A stretch of 29,345 nucleotides of DNA from Pollutimonas bauzanensis_A (GCF_040393045.1 NZ_JBEBUX010000043.1:1-29345); one strand, 5' to 3'; positions 8,444 to 17,921 are shown, counted from the first letter of the stretch. The notes: a model not told the origin generated them from the letters alone. Made by a program: numbers and translations.

Positions 8444-9907
8444 TCATGACGAACAGCTCACTTCCAGTTGACAAGCATGTTCAGGCGGCTTTGCCGCATA
8501 GGCCTCGTAGCCTGCCTGCTCGACATAAGGATCGCGCAGCAACTTCAACAAGGTATCGATTTCACTGGCGTCGCCTTTCTCTGCCGCTTCTATGGCCCCC
8601 TGCGCCAGATGATTGCGTAAGACATAGACTGGATTCACGCTGTTCATCTGATCAATGCGTTCCGATACTGGGCGCGCCTCTTGATCCAGGCGTTGCGTAT
8701 AGCGATCCAGCCAGGCCTGCGCTGCCGACTTGTCGTCAAAGCCAGCTACAAAAGCTGCAGGCTGCTGCGGCGCTACGGCCAATTCGCGAAAACTTAACGT
8801 GAAATCGGCGCGCTGGCCATGCAGCAGCCCCCACCAATCATCGACAAGCGATTCGTCACCCGGCTGCCATTGCCGCAGCCCCAGCTTGTTGCATAGATTG
8901 CTTTGATAGGTCTGCAAAAAGTCGGCCTCGAAATGCGCAAGTTCGCCCTTGAGGGCTTCGGCATCAAGCCCCAGACCCAATAGACTGCTGGCCAGGCGAT
9001 AAAGATTCCAGTTAGCTACCGATGGCTGCGCATTCCAGGCATAACGACCCTGAGTATCGCTGTGGTTGCAAATATGGTTGACCTGGAAAGCATCCATAAA
9101 ACCATAAGGACCGTAGTCAATCGTCAATCCCAGGATGGACATGTTGTCGGTATTCATGACGCCATGGCAAAAACCCACGGTTTGCCAATGCGCAACAAGC
9201 TGTGCTGTTTTTCTTACAACCGAGCGCAAAAAGCGCAATATGTCATCGTCGGGATTGCCGCCTTCAATACGGCATTCAGGAAAAAAATGATCAATGACAT
9301 AGTCGACCAGGAGACGCAGGTTATCGGGTGACGAAGACCAATGTTCAAACGAGCCGAAACGTACAAAGCTTGGCGATACCCGCGTGACGATGGCCGCTGT
9401 TTCCACGGTTTCGCGATAAACGGGATCGTCCGAAACCACCAGCGCCAAAGCTCGGGATGTCGGTATGCCGAGCCCAGCCATGGCTTCGCTGGCCAGGTAT
9501 TCTCGCACCGAAGATCGTAGTACCGCACGGCCATCCCCCATCCGCGAGTAAGGCGTACGGCCAGAACCTTTCAACTGCAACTCCCAGTTCCCGCCAGGGC
9601 CAACGACTTCGCCCAGCAAATGCGCACGTCCATCGCCCAACTGTCCCGCCCATACGCCAAACTGATGGCCGCTATACACCGCCGCCAGCGTTTTGCCGTC
9701 AGGCAAAGGTTTGACGCCGGACACGACGTCAAGAAAATCCTGACTGGATAGCGCGGTTTCGGACAAGCCCAATAGACGCGCAACCTCGACATTGGCGTGC
9801 AGCAGCCTGGGATTGGACAACACCTGGGGCTGCAACGGGGTGTAGAACACCGGCGGCAATTGCGCAAATGAATTGACCACTTGCAATTGCTTGACTGACG
9901 CTAGCAT
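8444..9907 (-). CDS. selO: SelO/YdiU-family protein adenylyltransferase
   Basis: Pseudokinase-fold enzyme that transfers AMP to Ser, Thr or Tyr of target proteins; in E. coli it is linked to redox stress. The 487-residue protein has GQLGDGRAHLLGE (about 88-100), the LKGSGRTPYSR loop, NTDNMS with Asp254 and the metal-binding IDYGP with Asp264. Its C-terminus is LEVSCSS, so Cys485 stands where some eukaryotic relatives have selenocysteine; Cys247 may be its redox partner by analogy with E. coli. It starts nine bases after the DUF2069 gene, so the two are probably co-transcribed. The family is clear; the targets are not. Confidence 0.93.
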   Translation of the reverse strand: MLASVKQLQVVNSFAQLPPVFYTPLQPQVLSNPRLLHANVEVARLLGLSETALSSQDFLDVVSGVKPLPDGKTLAAVYSGHQFGVWAGQLGDGRAHLLGEVVGPGGNWELQLKGSGRTPYSRMGDGRAVLRSSVREYLASEAMAGLGIPTSRALALVVSDDPVYRETVETAAIVTRVSPSFVRFGSFEHWSSSPDNLRLLVDYVIDHFFPECRIEGGNPDDDILRFLRSVVRKTAQLVAHWQTVGFCHGVMNTDNMSILGLTIDYGPYGFMDAFQVNHICNHSDTQGRYAWNAQPSVANWNLYRLASSLLGLGLDAEALKGELAHFEADFLQTYQSNLCNKLGLRQWQPGDESLVDDWWGLLHGQRADFTLSFRELAVAPQQPAAFVAGFDDKSAAQAWLDRYTQRLDQEARPVSERIDQMNSVNPVYVLRNHLAQGAIEAAEKGDASEIDTLLKLLRDPYVEQAGYEAYAAKPPEHACQLEVSCSS

Positions 9908-9916
9908 ACAAAATCC

Positions 9917-10297
9917 TTACGTAGTGCGTGCGGCATTTTTCTTGGCGGCCTGTTTTGCCGGCCTAAGGTACAGCACAGCACACAAATAAAACACCAGCGA
10001 GAAAAGAATTTCAAAACCCGCCATTAACGCCGACATCGGCGACGGGTCGGACCATGCCCTGACCACGCCTTCCATGAAGTACAGCAAAATCAGCATGGCT
10101 GCCCACTGCAAGGTGTACAGATTACCTTTAAGCACGCCACGCAATGGCAGCAACAGCGGCAATACCTTTAAAACCAACAGTGTGCCACCCTCCCGCAAGG
10201 GAGCGATTTTCAGTTCCCACAGCAGGCACAAAATGATAAGCGCGATCAGGGACACCGAGGCGCCATATCGCAGAACAGGATTTAATTGCGTAGTCAT
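9917..10297 (-). CDS. DUF2069 small inner-membrane protein
   Basis: A 126-residue membrane protein of unknown function with four predicted transmembrane stretches (near 14-28, 40-52, 62-76 and 92-110) and a basic C-terminal tail (RPAKQAAKKNAAR). I use the ATG at 10297, giving the family's usual length; the open frame continues further upstream across the yihY start, but that extension is low in membrane character and unrelated to the family. It is divergent from yihY, with about 60-75 bp between starts, and sits nine bases before selO. DUF2069 genes near yihY are a recurrent betaproteobacterial arrangement. Confidence 0.82.
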   Translation of the reverse strand: MTTQLNPVLRYGASVSLIALIILCLLWELKIAPLREGGTLLVLKVLPLLLPLRGVLKGNLYTLQWAAMLILLYFMEGVVRAWSDPSPMSALMAGFEILFSLVFYLCAVLYLRPAKQAAKKNAARTT

Positions 10298-10373
10298 ACT
10301 GGTATTATGACTCGAAAGAGGCTCACTCGGCCTACACAACGCCCAGGAATGTAACGGTTTGAGCAACGCTGCC

Positions 10374-11705
10374 ATGAATAAAAGCGACAACACTCCCATC
10401 GCAAAACGGACGGATGTACTAAATGCGTCACGACTGCGGCTGCGCAACGCCTCGAAGATCGCCCGCTTTGCATTGAAACGCGCTGCAGAAAAAAAACTCA
10501 CCCAGGTGGCGTCCAGCCTTACATTCACCACCGTGCTGGCGATTGTGCCGCTATTGGCCGTCGTACTGTCCCTGTTTACGGCTTTCCCCTTGTTTGCCGA
10601 CTTCCGGGTCGCACTGGAAGGCTTTTTAACCACCAGCCTGATGCCGCCTGCTGTTTCCGATAACGTCATGCTTTATCTGAATCAGTTTGCCGCCAAAGCA
10701 TCCAGCCTTACCGCGGTAGGCAGCCTTTTCCTGATTGTGACGTCTGTCATGCTCATGATGACTATCGACGAAGCCTTCAACGACATTTGGCAGGTCGAGC
10801 ATCAACGGCCGCTGCGTCAGCGCATACTGGTTTACTGGGCCATTCTTTCGCTGGGACCTATTCTGGCGGGGGGTAGCTTGTGGGCGACCTCGGTCTTGGC
10901 GCGCGAATCGCTGGGCCAAATAGACGAACTTCCCGCCATCGCCAGCGTTGCGCTTTCGCTGGTCCCATTGATCATTACCGGGTTGGCCTTTACCGCGCTG
11001 TTTGTAGGGGTGCCCAACCGCCGCGTATTGTGGCGCGATGCGCTGGTCGGAGGCCTGGGAACGGCCGTTGTGCTCGAAATCATGCGCGTGGGCTTTGCTT
11101 TTTACCTGGCAAAATTTCCCTCGTATACCATTATTTACGGCGCTTTCGCCACGCTGCCCATTTTCCTGTTGTGGATGTATATGTCGTGGCTGGCGATCTT
11201 GCTTGGCGCCACCGTGGCGGCAACCTTGCCGGACCTGAAGCAACGACGATGGGAACTGCAACATTACCAAGGCGCCCTCTTTGTCGACGCAGTACGTGTA
11301 TTGCGCATGCTCTGGCAGGCCCAAGGCGCCCAGCCACCGGGACGCAGCATGCGGTTTCTTTGCGCTCACCTGGAATTGCATCAGGACGAACTGTGCAAAG
11401 CGCTCGATGCATTAAAGGACCTGGGCTATATCGTCAATACCGAAAGCAAAGACAGCGATCGCTGGGTACTGGCCTGCGATGCGCGCCAGGCCACCATAGC
11501 GCCTCTGCTTAACGCCCTGCTTATCGATCGCACCCAACCGGGGCTGACTGAAGAAAATTTACTTATTGATGCGACTTCGATTTCTTTGACACAAGCGCCC
11601 GTCAAGCTGGAAGACTTGTTCGAAGGGCGATCGTCACTACCCGAAAGCTCGCATATGGTGCAAAATACCCATATTGTGTCGCACGGGGACACACAGGAGA
11701 AATAA
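10374..11705 (+). CDS. YihY family inner-membrane protein
   Basis: Polytopic inner-membrane protein of the YihY/Virulence factor BrkB family, function not settled. The old name RNase BN for this family is wrong, as that activity belongs to a different protein. About six transmembrane segments fill residues 40-290 (for example TFTTVLAIVPLLAVVLSLFTAF), followed by a soluble C-terminal domain with a winged-helix look (LCAHLELHQDELCKALDAL). The start could be ATG 10374 or the in-frame TTG at 10359, which has AGGA ten bases upstream; the evidence does not decide. The last codons contain the ribosome site of the next gene, so translation is probably coupled. Confidence 0.88.
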   Translation: MNKSDNTPIAKRTDVLNASRLRLRNASKIARFALKRAAEKKLTQVASSLTFTTVLAIVPLLAVVLSLFTAFPLFADFRVALEGFLTTSLMPPAVSDNVMLYLNQFAAKASSLTAVGSLFLIVTSVMLMMTIDEAFNDIWQVEHQRPLRQRILVYWAILSLGPILAGGSLWATSVLARESLGQIDELPAIASVALSLVPLIITGLAFTALFVGVPNRRVLWRDALVGGLGTAVVLEIMRVGFAFYLAKFPSYTIIYGAFATLPIFLLWMYMSWLAILLGATVAATLPDLKQRRWELQHYQGALFVDAVRVLRMLWQAQGAQPPGRSMRFLCAHLELHQDELCKALDALKDLGYIVNTESKDSDRWVLACDARQATIAPLLNALLIDRTQPGLTEENLLIDATSISLTQAPVKLEDLFEGRSSLPESSHMVQNTHIVSHGDTQEK

Positions 11706-11706
11706 C

Positions 11707-12165
11707 ATGTTGAAAGTCAGTGAAATCCTACGCGTGAAGGGGCACACGCTATATACCGCCACGCCAGACATGCCCATCTTGCAAGCACTCGAAACCATGA
11801 GCGAGCAAGATATCGGCTCACTTGTCATTATGGATCATGGCGAACTGACGGGCATGCTCACCTTTCGGGAAATCATCCGCCATTTGCACGATAATCACGG
11901 CAACACGGGCACACACACTGTTCGCAGCATTATGGACGACGCCCCGGTCAGCGTGTCGCCCAATACCAGCGCAGACGAAGTCCAGCGCTTAATGCTGGAA
12001 AAGCACGCCCGCTATATTCCGGTCATGGATGGGCCTACGCTAATGGGCGTGATTTCTTTCTACGACATGGCCCAGGCTATCGTGGCCGCCCAGGCCTTCG
12101 AAAACAATATGCTCAAAGCCTATATACGCGATTGGCCGTCCGATTCCGAGGCTGCCAGTTCGTAA
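11707..12165 (+). CDS. Two-CBS-domain protein
   Basis: Small 152-residue cytoplasmic protein made of two CBS motifs (about 7-60 and 75-130), a Bateman module that usually binds adenine nucleotides and acts as an energy or redox sensor. There is no attached enzyme domain. Start ATG 11707 has AGGAG seven bases upstream, inside the end of yihY, with one base between the yihY stop and this start. Its 3' end overlaps the convergent dusA by 46 bp. Partner and ligand are not evident from the sequence. Confidence 0.88.
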   Translation: MLKVSEILRVKGHTLYTATPDMPILQALETMSEQDIGSLVIMDHGELTGMLTFREIIRHLHDNHGNTGTHTVRSIMDDAPVSVSPNTSADEVQRLMLEKHARYIPVMDGPTLMGVISFYDMAQAIVAAQAFENNMLKAYIRDWPSDSEAASS

Positions 12166-13190
12166 CCGGCTTCGCTGGTGCGCAACACCAGGTCGGACCA
12201 GGCCCGCTCGATAAGCCGAGGGTCGTTGGCATTCAATTGCGAATGGTCGGATAAGGTGCGTCGCCAAAGGCGCGCGCCTTGTCGGCCGCTCATCCATCCC
12301 AGCATGGAACGCACAATAAGCCGCAAAGGCACCCCTTTTTCTATTTCCCCGCCCGCATACTGCACCATCGCCTGCACGACTTGTGCCGGTTCCGGCAGCG
12401 TCATTGCCGGGTAGCATGCGCGCGTAATATCCGACAGTACGCCAGGGTTATGCCAGGCTGCTCGTCCCAGCATGACGCCATCGAACTGGGCCATCAGCGC
12501 GACAGCGTGACTGGTTTCAGTAATGCCGCCGTTAAGCACAATCGTGCAATCTGGAAAATCCGCCTTCAGGCGCGCTGCGGCATCGTATCGCAATGGCGGC
12601 TTTTCCCGGTTGTCTTTGGGCGATAGCCCTTTCAGTACGGCATTGCGGGCGTGCACAATGAACACCCGGCAACCTGTGTCGTAGATTTGCCCGACGAAGT
12701 CGCGCACAAACTCGTACGAATCGTTGTAATCCAGTCCCAGGCGATGCTTAACCGTCACGGGGATCGATACGGCGTCTTGCATGGCCTTCATCCCATCGGC
12801 TACCAGGCCGGGCTCTGCCATCAGACAGGCGCCGAACGCGCCCCGCTGCACCCGTTCCGACGGGCACCCGCAGTTCAGGTTGATTTCGTTGTAACCCCAT
12901 TGTTCGCCAAGGCGAGCGGACTCGGCTAGCGCTTCGGGCTCACTGCCGCCCAATTGCAAGGCAACCGGTTCTTCAGCCGGATCGAAATCCAGATGGCGCG
13001 CCACTTTTCCATGCAAAAGCGCGCCGGTCGTGATCATTTCGGTATAAAGCCGCGCATGCGGCGCCAACAGGCGATGAAAGTACCGGCAATGCCGGTCCGT
13101 CACATCGATCATGGGCGCCACGCAAAGGCGCCAATCGGCTGCGGGTTCATGGGCAGGCAAAGCAAAAATCGCGTGTTTTTCAGTGGTCAC
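12120..13190 (-). CDS. dusA: tRNA-dihydrouridine(20/20a) synthase
   Basis: FMN- and NADPH-dependent reduction of uridines 20 and 20a in the tRNA D-loop. The 356-residue protein has the DusA N-terminal motif VAPMIDVTDRHCRYF, the catalytic cysteine in NCGCPSERVQ (Cys109) and VKHRLGLD for substrate contact. The start appears to be GTG at 13190; the next in-frame ATG (residue 27) would cut into the flavin-binding strand. No clear ribosome site is seen. The C-terminal tail of about 15 codons overlaps the CBS gene on the other strand. It lies 33 bp downstream of the GAF/PucR-type regulator gene, on the same strand. Confidence 0.94.
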   Translation of the reverse strand: MTTEKHAIFALPAHEPAADWRLCVAPMIDVTDRHCRYFHRLLAPHARLYTEMITTGALLHGKVARHLDFDPAEEPVALQLGGSEPEALAESARLGEQWGYNEINLNCGCPSERVQRGAFGACLMAEPGLVADGMKAMQDAVSIPVTVKHRLGLDYNDSYEFVRDFVGQIYDTGCRVFIVHARNAVLKGLSPKDNREKPPLRYDAAARLKADFPDCTIVLNGGITETSHAVALMAQFDGVMLGRAAWHNPGVLSDITRACYPAMTLPEPAQVVQAMVQYAGGEIEKGVPLRLIVRSMLGWMSGRQGARLWRRTLSDHSQLNANDPRLIERAWSDLVLRTSEAGYELAASESDGQSRI

Positions 13191-13223
13191 AGTAATAAGG
13201 GGGCTTGGCCCTGGAAATCAGCA

Positions 13224-15248
13224 TCAGGCCGTATTTTCGGACATTTTCGGAATTTCAGCAGGAAAGTCTGCCGGATCGCGTAAACGCCACAGTCGCAGGG
13301 CTAAGTGGACCTCTAGTGCCCGCGCACAATCGCGCCATGCACCTAACAGGGAATCCAGCGCCCCTAGCCGCTGATGCAAGGTATTGATATGTATGCACAT
13401 GGCTTTAGCGGCATTTCTGGCGTTATAACCATGGTCCAGATAAATCAGTAAGGTTCGGGCCAGTTCCGCCTGGCGTGGCCCGCTCCCCTGATACAGTCGG
13501 CCTAGCGCCGATTGCAAAAAGAGTTCGATTTCTTCAGTGCCTTGCTGCCCAAACAAAGACGAATACAGGATCAACTCGCGTTCCTGGAATATGGCGTTGC
13601 GGCGATTCAAGGCATTCAGAAACTCAAGGCAACGGCTAGCCGATAAAAAGGCCGCAGGAATAGCAGAGGGATCGACCACTTCTTGCGTCAGCACGCCAGT
13701 AAAAGACAAACGACGCTCGCCAAAATAATGCTTAAGCGCCCGCTCCAGGCTGGCGCAAGCCTCCCGGTTAACCACAAACGTCACTACTCCGCTAACGTCA
13801 TCAAACAATGCCCCGGAGGCCTGCAAGACAGGACGCAACTGCGTAACCACGTAAGCTGTCTCATCCGCCAGCATCCTGATCAGCACCATATTTATCGGCT
13901 TGGACAAATCCAGCCCATAAGCCAGCGCCTGCTGGGCCAATGGCGCCAGATTGCTTTGCGGGTGCAGGACTAAACGACGTAGGACCACGGGGATATCCGT
14001 CAGGACCGTCGTTTCCCGACGCTCTTTAAGCAGTAATACGATGCCCGTCACCATAGAGCTACGCTCGAAAATCCGGACAGCCACCTCATTCAGTTCGACG
14101 GCAGTATGGATAATCAGACCGCCCAGCAGCCCCGAGCCGCCAGTCACAGCCGAAACTCGGCAAACATGGCCCGCCACGGAAAACGCGTTTACAGAACGGC
14201 CCAGGCGGCGACTTTGGGCCAACGCGGCATGTATCCGGTCGTCAATCCAATATTTGCGATCCATTGGCCCAGCGCCCTGCACATCCGTTAACTGATATTC
14301 CGGACTGCTTGCCGAGCAAACTTCATGCTCACCGCCGTCGCAAACACTCACATGGCCATCAAGACGGCCCGCCACCATCGTGCAGATATCGCGCAGATCC
14401 CCGCCACGCGCCACAAGCGCGATGAGTTGCTCGTGGGCTTCGGCCGCAGCGCGCGTATCGGCGGTTTGCTTGCTTAGCAGGGCATTCGTCGCGCTGGCCT
14501 GCTGCAGCGCTTGTTGCGCCTGCTCGAACAGCCGGGCGTTGCCAATCGCGACGGAAGCATGGGCAGCCAACGTGGAGAGTATCGACATCTCCCAGGTCAG
14601 ATAAGAACGAACATAGCGTTCACCAACAAACAGCACGCCTATGACCACTCCACCTGCCAAGAGCGGAACACCTAGAATGGATTTGATATTTTCGTCATCC
14701 ATGGCGGAATCTATCAGGCCGTTATGGATAAACCTGCCATCGGCCCCGTAATCGGACGACGAGTACGGAGCCCGGTTGCGCGCAACGAAACCGCAAACGC
14801 CCACGTCCAACCCGATACGGACCTGCTTGAATTTTTCGGAGAAGGCTCCATCCGTTGCGCGAACATAAAAATCGCCTCGCTGCTCGTCATAGATGGACAA
14901 ATACCCAACATCGCAGCCCACTAGCTTGCGCGCCCTCTGGACGATAGCCTGCAAAACACAATCCAGGTCTGTCAGGGCCGTAAGGTCTTGCGCGGTTTCA
15001 ATCACTGCCAATAGGCCGCGCTCCCGCAATTGATGCAGTTCAAAACGCTCTCGGATCGTGATGCCCATTTCCATGCTGTGGATAAGGCGATCTTTTTCCG
15101 GACCGTCGGGCAGCAAACGGGCCTCATCCAGCAAGGGCGTCAGCATCTGCCTATCTTCGCCGTGATACAGCAGGCGTATCAGGCGCGCCTCCAGTTCATC
15201 GGGCCTAGCCAAGGTATCCGTTGCAAATGGGTCTAGATCAGCTTGCAT
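13224..15248 (-). CDS. GAF-domain PucR/CdaR-type transcriptional regulator
   Basis: Likely activator of the divergent HMG-CoA reductase and binding-protein genes. The 674 residues comprise a helical N-terminus, a GAF sensor domain at about 87-240, a short coiled coil (238-275), a middle region without a named domain, a CdaR/GGDEF-like segment around 440-545 and a PucR-type C-terminal helix-turn-helix (HTH_30) at about 595-650, with the typical LLIYLDHGYNARNAAKAM and HINTLHQRL pieces. There is no AAA domain, so it should work with sigma-70. Regulators of this type commonly control catabolic genes beside them. The ligand is unknown; a mevalonate-related compound is an inference from position only. 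Confidence 0.85.
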   Translation of the reverse strand: MQADLDPFATDTLARPDELEARLIRLLYHGEDRQMLTPLLDEARLLPDGPEKDRLIHSMEMGITIRERFELHQLRERGLLAVIETAQDLTALTDLDCVLQAIVQRARKLVGCDVGYLSIYDEQRGDFYVRATDGAFSEKFKQVRIGLDVGVCGFVARNRAPYSSSDYGADGRFIHNGLIDSAMDDENIKSILGVPLLAGGVVIGVLFVGERYVRSYLTWEMSILSTLAAHASVAIGNARLFEQAQQALQQASATNALLSKQTADTRAAAEAHEQLIALVARGGDLRDICTMVAGRLDGHVSVCDGGEHEVCSASSPEYQLTDVQGAGPMDRKYWIDDRIHAALAQSRRLGRSVNAFSVAGHVCRVSAVTGGSGLLGGLIIHTAVELNEVAVRIFERSSMVTGIVLLLKERRETTVLTDIPVVLRRLVLHPQSNLAPLAQQALAYGLDLSKPINMVLIRMLADETAYVVTQLRPVLQASGALFDDVSGVVTFVVNREACASLERALKHYFGERRLSFTGVLTQEVVDPSAIPAAFLSASRCLEFLNALNRRNAIFQERELILYSSLFGQQGTEEIELFLQSALGRLYQGSGPRQAELARTLLIYLDHGYNARNAAKAMCIHINTLHQRLGALDSLLGAWRDCARALEVHLALRLWRLRDPADFPAEIPKMSENTA

Positions 15249-15267
15249 CCTATGCCCTTATGGATGT

Positions 15268-15313
15268 TGTGCACATACTTTTGTCTCTGATGTGTTCACT
15301 TATAGCATGTGCA
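15268..15313. promoter_or_regulatory. Candidate operator repeats between regulator and mvaA
   Basis: The 133-bp divergent spacer contains the perfect 8-bp palindrome TGTGCACA (15268-15275) and two further TGTG motifs at 15291 (TGTGTTCAC) and 15308 (TGTGCATTT), spaced 23 and 17 bases. A poor -10-like TATAGC lies at 15301. This is where the PucR-type regulator would be expected to bind, but the assignment is by position and pattern alone. Confidence 0.3.
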
Positions 15314-15381
15314 TTTTGAAATGCGCTACCTATACTCATTCCAACCTTCTCACATCCCCCTTCGGTTGGACCCTTACTACT

Positions 15382-16671
15382 ATGACTCCTGATTCGCGCA
15401 TCCCCAACTTTCGTACGCTTGAACCAGCGCAACGCCTTGAGCATATTGCCAGCGCAGCACAATTAACAGCCCAGGAGCGCAAGCTCCTGGGCGAGCCTGG
15501 CGCTCTGCCCTTATCGACCGCCAATGGCATGATAGAAAATGTCGTCGGCACCTTTGAACTGCCTTACGCTATTGCGAGCAACTTTCAAATTAATGGCAAA
15601 GATAGGCTGGTGCCCATGGTGGTCGAGGAGCCCTCTGTGGTCGCGGCTGCCAGCTATATGGCCAAACTGGTGCGCGAAGTCGGCGGATTCCAGACCTCAA
15701 GCACGGGGCCGTTGATGCGGGCCCAAGTCCAGGTCATGAATATCTCCGACCCCTATGGAGCGCGGCTCGCGATTTTGCAACACAAGCAGGAAATTATCGA
15801 AATTGCCAATAGCCGCGACCGCATCCTGGTCGGGCTGGGAGGCGGCTGTCAGGATATTGAAGTGCATGTGTTCCCAGACACCCCCAGGGGGGCAATGGTA
15901 GTGGCCCATCTTATTGTCGACGTGCGCGACGCCATGGGCGCCAATACCGTCAACACCATGGCCGAAGCCGTAGCGGGCCACATAGAACAAATCACCGGCG
16001 GGCGCGTGCGCTTGCGCATATTGTCCAACCTGGCCGATTTGCGCCTGGCGCGCGCCCGTGTGCAACTTCCCGCCTCTATTCTGCACAGCAAGGACTACAG
16101 CGGACAAGACGTCATCGAAGGCATCATGGATGCCTACGCCTTTGCAGCCATTGATCCCTATCGCGCCGCCACCCATAACAAAGGCATCATGAACGGCATC
16201 GATCCCGTAATTGTTGCAACAGGAAACGACTGGCGTGCGGTAGAAGCGGGTGCACACGCCTATGCCTGCCGTCAGGGCCGCTACACATCATTAAGCACAT
16301 GGGAAATTGCCCGTAACGGCGATTTGGTGGGAACCCTGGAAATGCCTATGCCGGTCGGCCTGGTCGGGGGCGCCACTAAAACCCATCCGCTGGCTCAGCT
16401 TTCGTTGAAAATCATGAACGTTTCGAGCGCGCAAGAACTGGCCGAAATTGCCGTCGCGGTAGGCCTGGCTCAGAACATGGCAGCCTTGCGTGCGCTGTCC
16501 ACCGAAGGCATACAGCGCGGCCATATGGCGCTGCATGCCCGCAATATCGCCATGGCGGCGGGCGCCAAAGGCGCAGAGGTGGACTGGGTAGTGCAGGAAA
16601 TGGTGAAGGCCAAAGATGTGCGCGTCGACCTGGCCATGCAGTTGCTGCAGAGCCGCAGCGGCAAGTCGTAA
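15382..16671 (+). CDS. mvaA: Class II (degradative) hydroxymethylglutaryl-CoA reductase
   Basis: Interconverts mevalonate plus CoA and HMG-CoA; the class II enzyme typified by Pseudomonas mevalonii works in mevalonate catabolism with NAD. The 429-residue length equals that family. The catalytic residues fall on the same numbers as in P. mevalonii: Glu83 (EEPSV), Lys267 (THNKGIMNG), Asp283 (GNDW) and His381 (RGHMALH). The NAD-binding AMGANTVNTMAE segment is at about 184-195. I use the ATG at 15382, which yields the usual MxxDSRxPxF start; an upstream frame to 15292 adds 30 unrelated residues. The ribosome site is weak. It is co-directional with the binding-protein gene 41 bp downstream. No HMG-CoA lyase is adjacent. 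Confidence 0.95.
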   Translation: MTPDSRIPNFRTLEPAQRLEHIASAAQLTAQERKLLGEPGALPLSTANGMIENVVGTFELPYAIASNFQINGKDRLVPMVVEEPSVVAAASYMAKLVREVGGFQTSSTGPLMRAQVQVMNISDPYGARLAILQHKQEIIEIANSRDRILVGLGGGCQDIEVHVFPDTPRGAMVVAHLIVDVRDAMGANTVNTMAEAVAGHIEQITGGRVRLRILSNLADLRLARARVQLPASILHSKDYSGQDVIEGIMDAYAFAAIDPYRAATHNKGIMNGIDPVIVATGNDWRAVEAGAHAYACRQGRYTSLSTWEIARNGDLVGTLEMPMPVGLVGGATKTHPLAQLSLKIMNVSSAQELAEIAVAVGLAQNMAALRALSTEGIQRGHMALHARNIAMAAGAKGAEVDWVVQEMVKAKDVRVDLAMQLLQSRSGKS

Positions 16672-16712
16672 AGTAAGCCAAAAATAATCAAATTAATACC
16701 TGGAGACAAAAA

Positions 16713-17921
16713 ATGAAAAAACCACTGTTCCTCTTAAGCACCATGGCCCTCATTGTGGCCACAACCTTGGGCTATGCGCATGCGCAAGGCGCGCAAGATG
16801 TCGTGCGCATCGGATTCATTACCGACATGTCGGGTCCTTACGCCGATACCGACGGTCCCGGCGGCCTTGAGGCCATCAAGATGGCCGTGCAAGACGCCGG
16901 CGGCCAGGTGCTAGGCAAGAAAATAGAAATCCTTTCTGTCGACCATCAAAACAAGCCGGAAATTGCCTCGGCGCGAGCGCGAGAATGGATAGATCAACAA
17001 GGACTTACTCTGCTGATCGGCGGCGTAAACTCAGCAGCCGGCTTGGCCATGAACACCATCATCGCCGAGAAAAAAATTCCCTATATCAATATCGGCGCTG
17101 CAACCGCGCGCCTGACCAACGAAGACTGCACACCCTACACCATTCATTATGAATACGACACCGTCGCCCTGGCCAAAGGCACCGGTTCGGCGGTGATCAA
17201 ACAGGGCGGAAAGTCCTGGTACTTCCTGGTGGCCGATTACGCTTTCGGCCATTCGCTCGAAAACGATACCAGCGCCGTCATCAAAGCCAATGGCGGCACC
17301 GTGGCGGGTTCAGTCAGGCATCCGCCCAATTCGTCAGACATGTCGTCCTACATTCTCCAGGCCAAAGCCTCTAAAGCCCAGGTCCTGGGCTTGGCCAATG
17401 CCGGTTCCGACACGATCAATTCCATCAAAGCCGCTAATGATTTCGGCCTGACCAACGATATGAAGTTGGTCGGCCTGTTGATGACCATTAATGACATCCA
17501 CGGCTTGGGGTTGCCTGTCGCGCAAAAGCTATTAATGACCGACAGTTGGTACTGGGACAAAGACGACGCTTCGCGCCAGTTTGCACAGCGCTTCTATAGC
17601 ACTATGAAAAAAATGCCCAGTACACACCAGGTTGCCGCCTACTCGGCAACCCGCAGCTATCTGAAAGCCGTCGAGGCTGCCAAGACCACGGATTCGGACG
17701 CAGTCATGAAAGCGTTGAAAAGCATGAAGATAGACGACGTCTATACGAAGGGCTATATCCGCGCCGATGGCCGCTATATTCACGATATGTATCTGATGCA
17801 GGTCAAGACCCCGCAAGAGTCCACCAAGCCCTGGGACTATATGAAGATAGTGGCCACCATCCCGGGAGAAGAGGCATTTACCAACGTCGCTGACTCTACC
17901 TGCAACTTGCTTAAAAAATAA
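16713..17921 (+). CDS. Periplasmic substrate-binding protein, Leu/Ile/Val-type ABC family
   Basis: A 402-residue solute-binding protein of the branched-chain amino acid type (Periplasmic_Binding_6 fold). A signal peptide is cut after about residue 24 (YAHAQG), followed by VRIGFITDMSGPYADTDGPGG, typical of the first lobe. A GGAG ribosome site precedes the ATG. It has no permease or ATPase genes next to it, so it is an orphan binding protein that would need a transporter encoded elsewhere. Position after mvaA suggests it captures mevalonate or a similar branched hydroxy acid; family members bind diverse acids, so this stays inference. The unit ends with a terminator just downstream. Confidence 0.87.
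   Translation: MKKPLFLLSTMALIVATTLGYAHAQGAQDVVRIGFITDMSGPYADTDGPGGLEAIKMAVQDAGGQVLGKKIEILSVDHQNKPEIASARAREWIDQQGLTLLIGGVNSAAGLAMNTIIAEKKIPYINIGAATARLTNEDCTPYTIHYEYDTVALAKGTGSAVIKQGGKSWYFLVADYAFGHSLENDTSAVIKANGGTVAGSVRHPPNSSDMSSYILQAKASKAQVLGLANAGSDTINSIKAANDFGLTNDMKLVGLLMTINDIHGLGLPVAQKLLMTDSWYWDKDDASRQFAQRFYSTMKKMPSTHQVAAYSATRSYLKAVEAAKTTDSDAVMKALKSMKIDDVYTKGYIRADGRYIHDMYLMQVKTPQESTKPWDYMKIVATIPGEEAFTNVADSTCNLLKK

Noticed and set aside
10298..10669. N-terminal extension of the DUF2069 gene to give 250 residues
   Set aside because: The extension runs antisense to the start of yihY and doubles the family length; the ATG at 10297 gives the normal protein.
10374..11705. Annotation of yihY as ribonuclease BN
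   Set aside because: The RNase BN activity belongs to the metallo-beta-lactamase protein ElaC/RNase Z; YihY has only membrane segments and no nuclease motif.
12120..12165. Frameshift or sequencing error at the CBS/dusA junction
   Set aside because: Both proteins end plausibly after complete domains; a simple convergent overlap explains the sequence.
15254..15272. Sigma-54 promoter before mvaA
   Set aside because: A GG and a GC doublet occur near each other but at the wrong spacing, and the regulator has no sigma-54 interaction domain.
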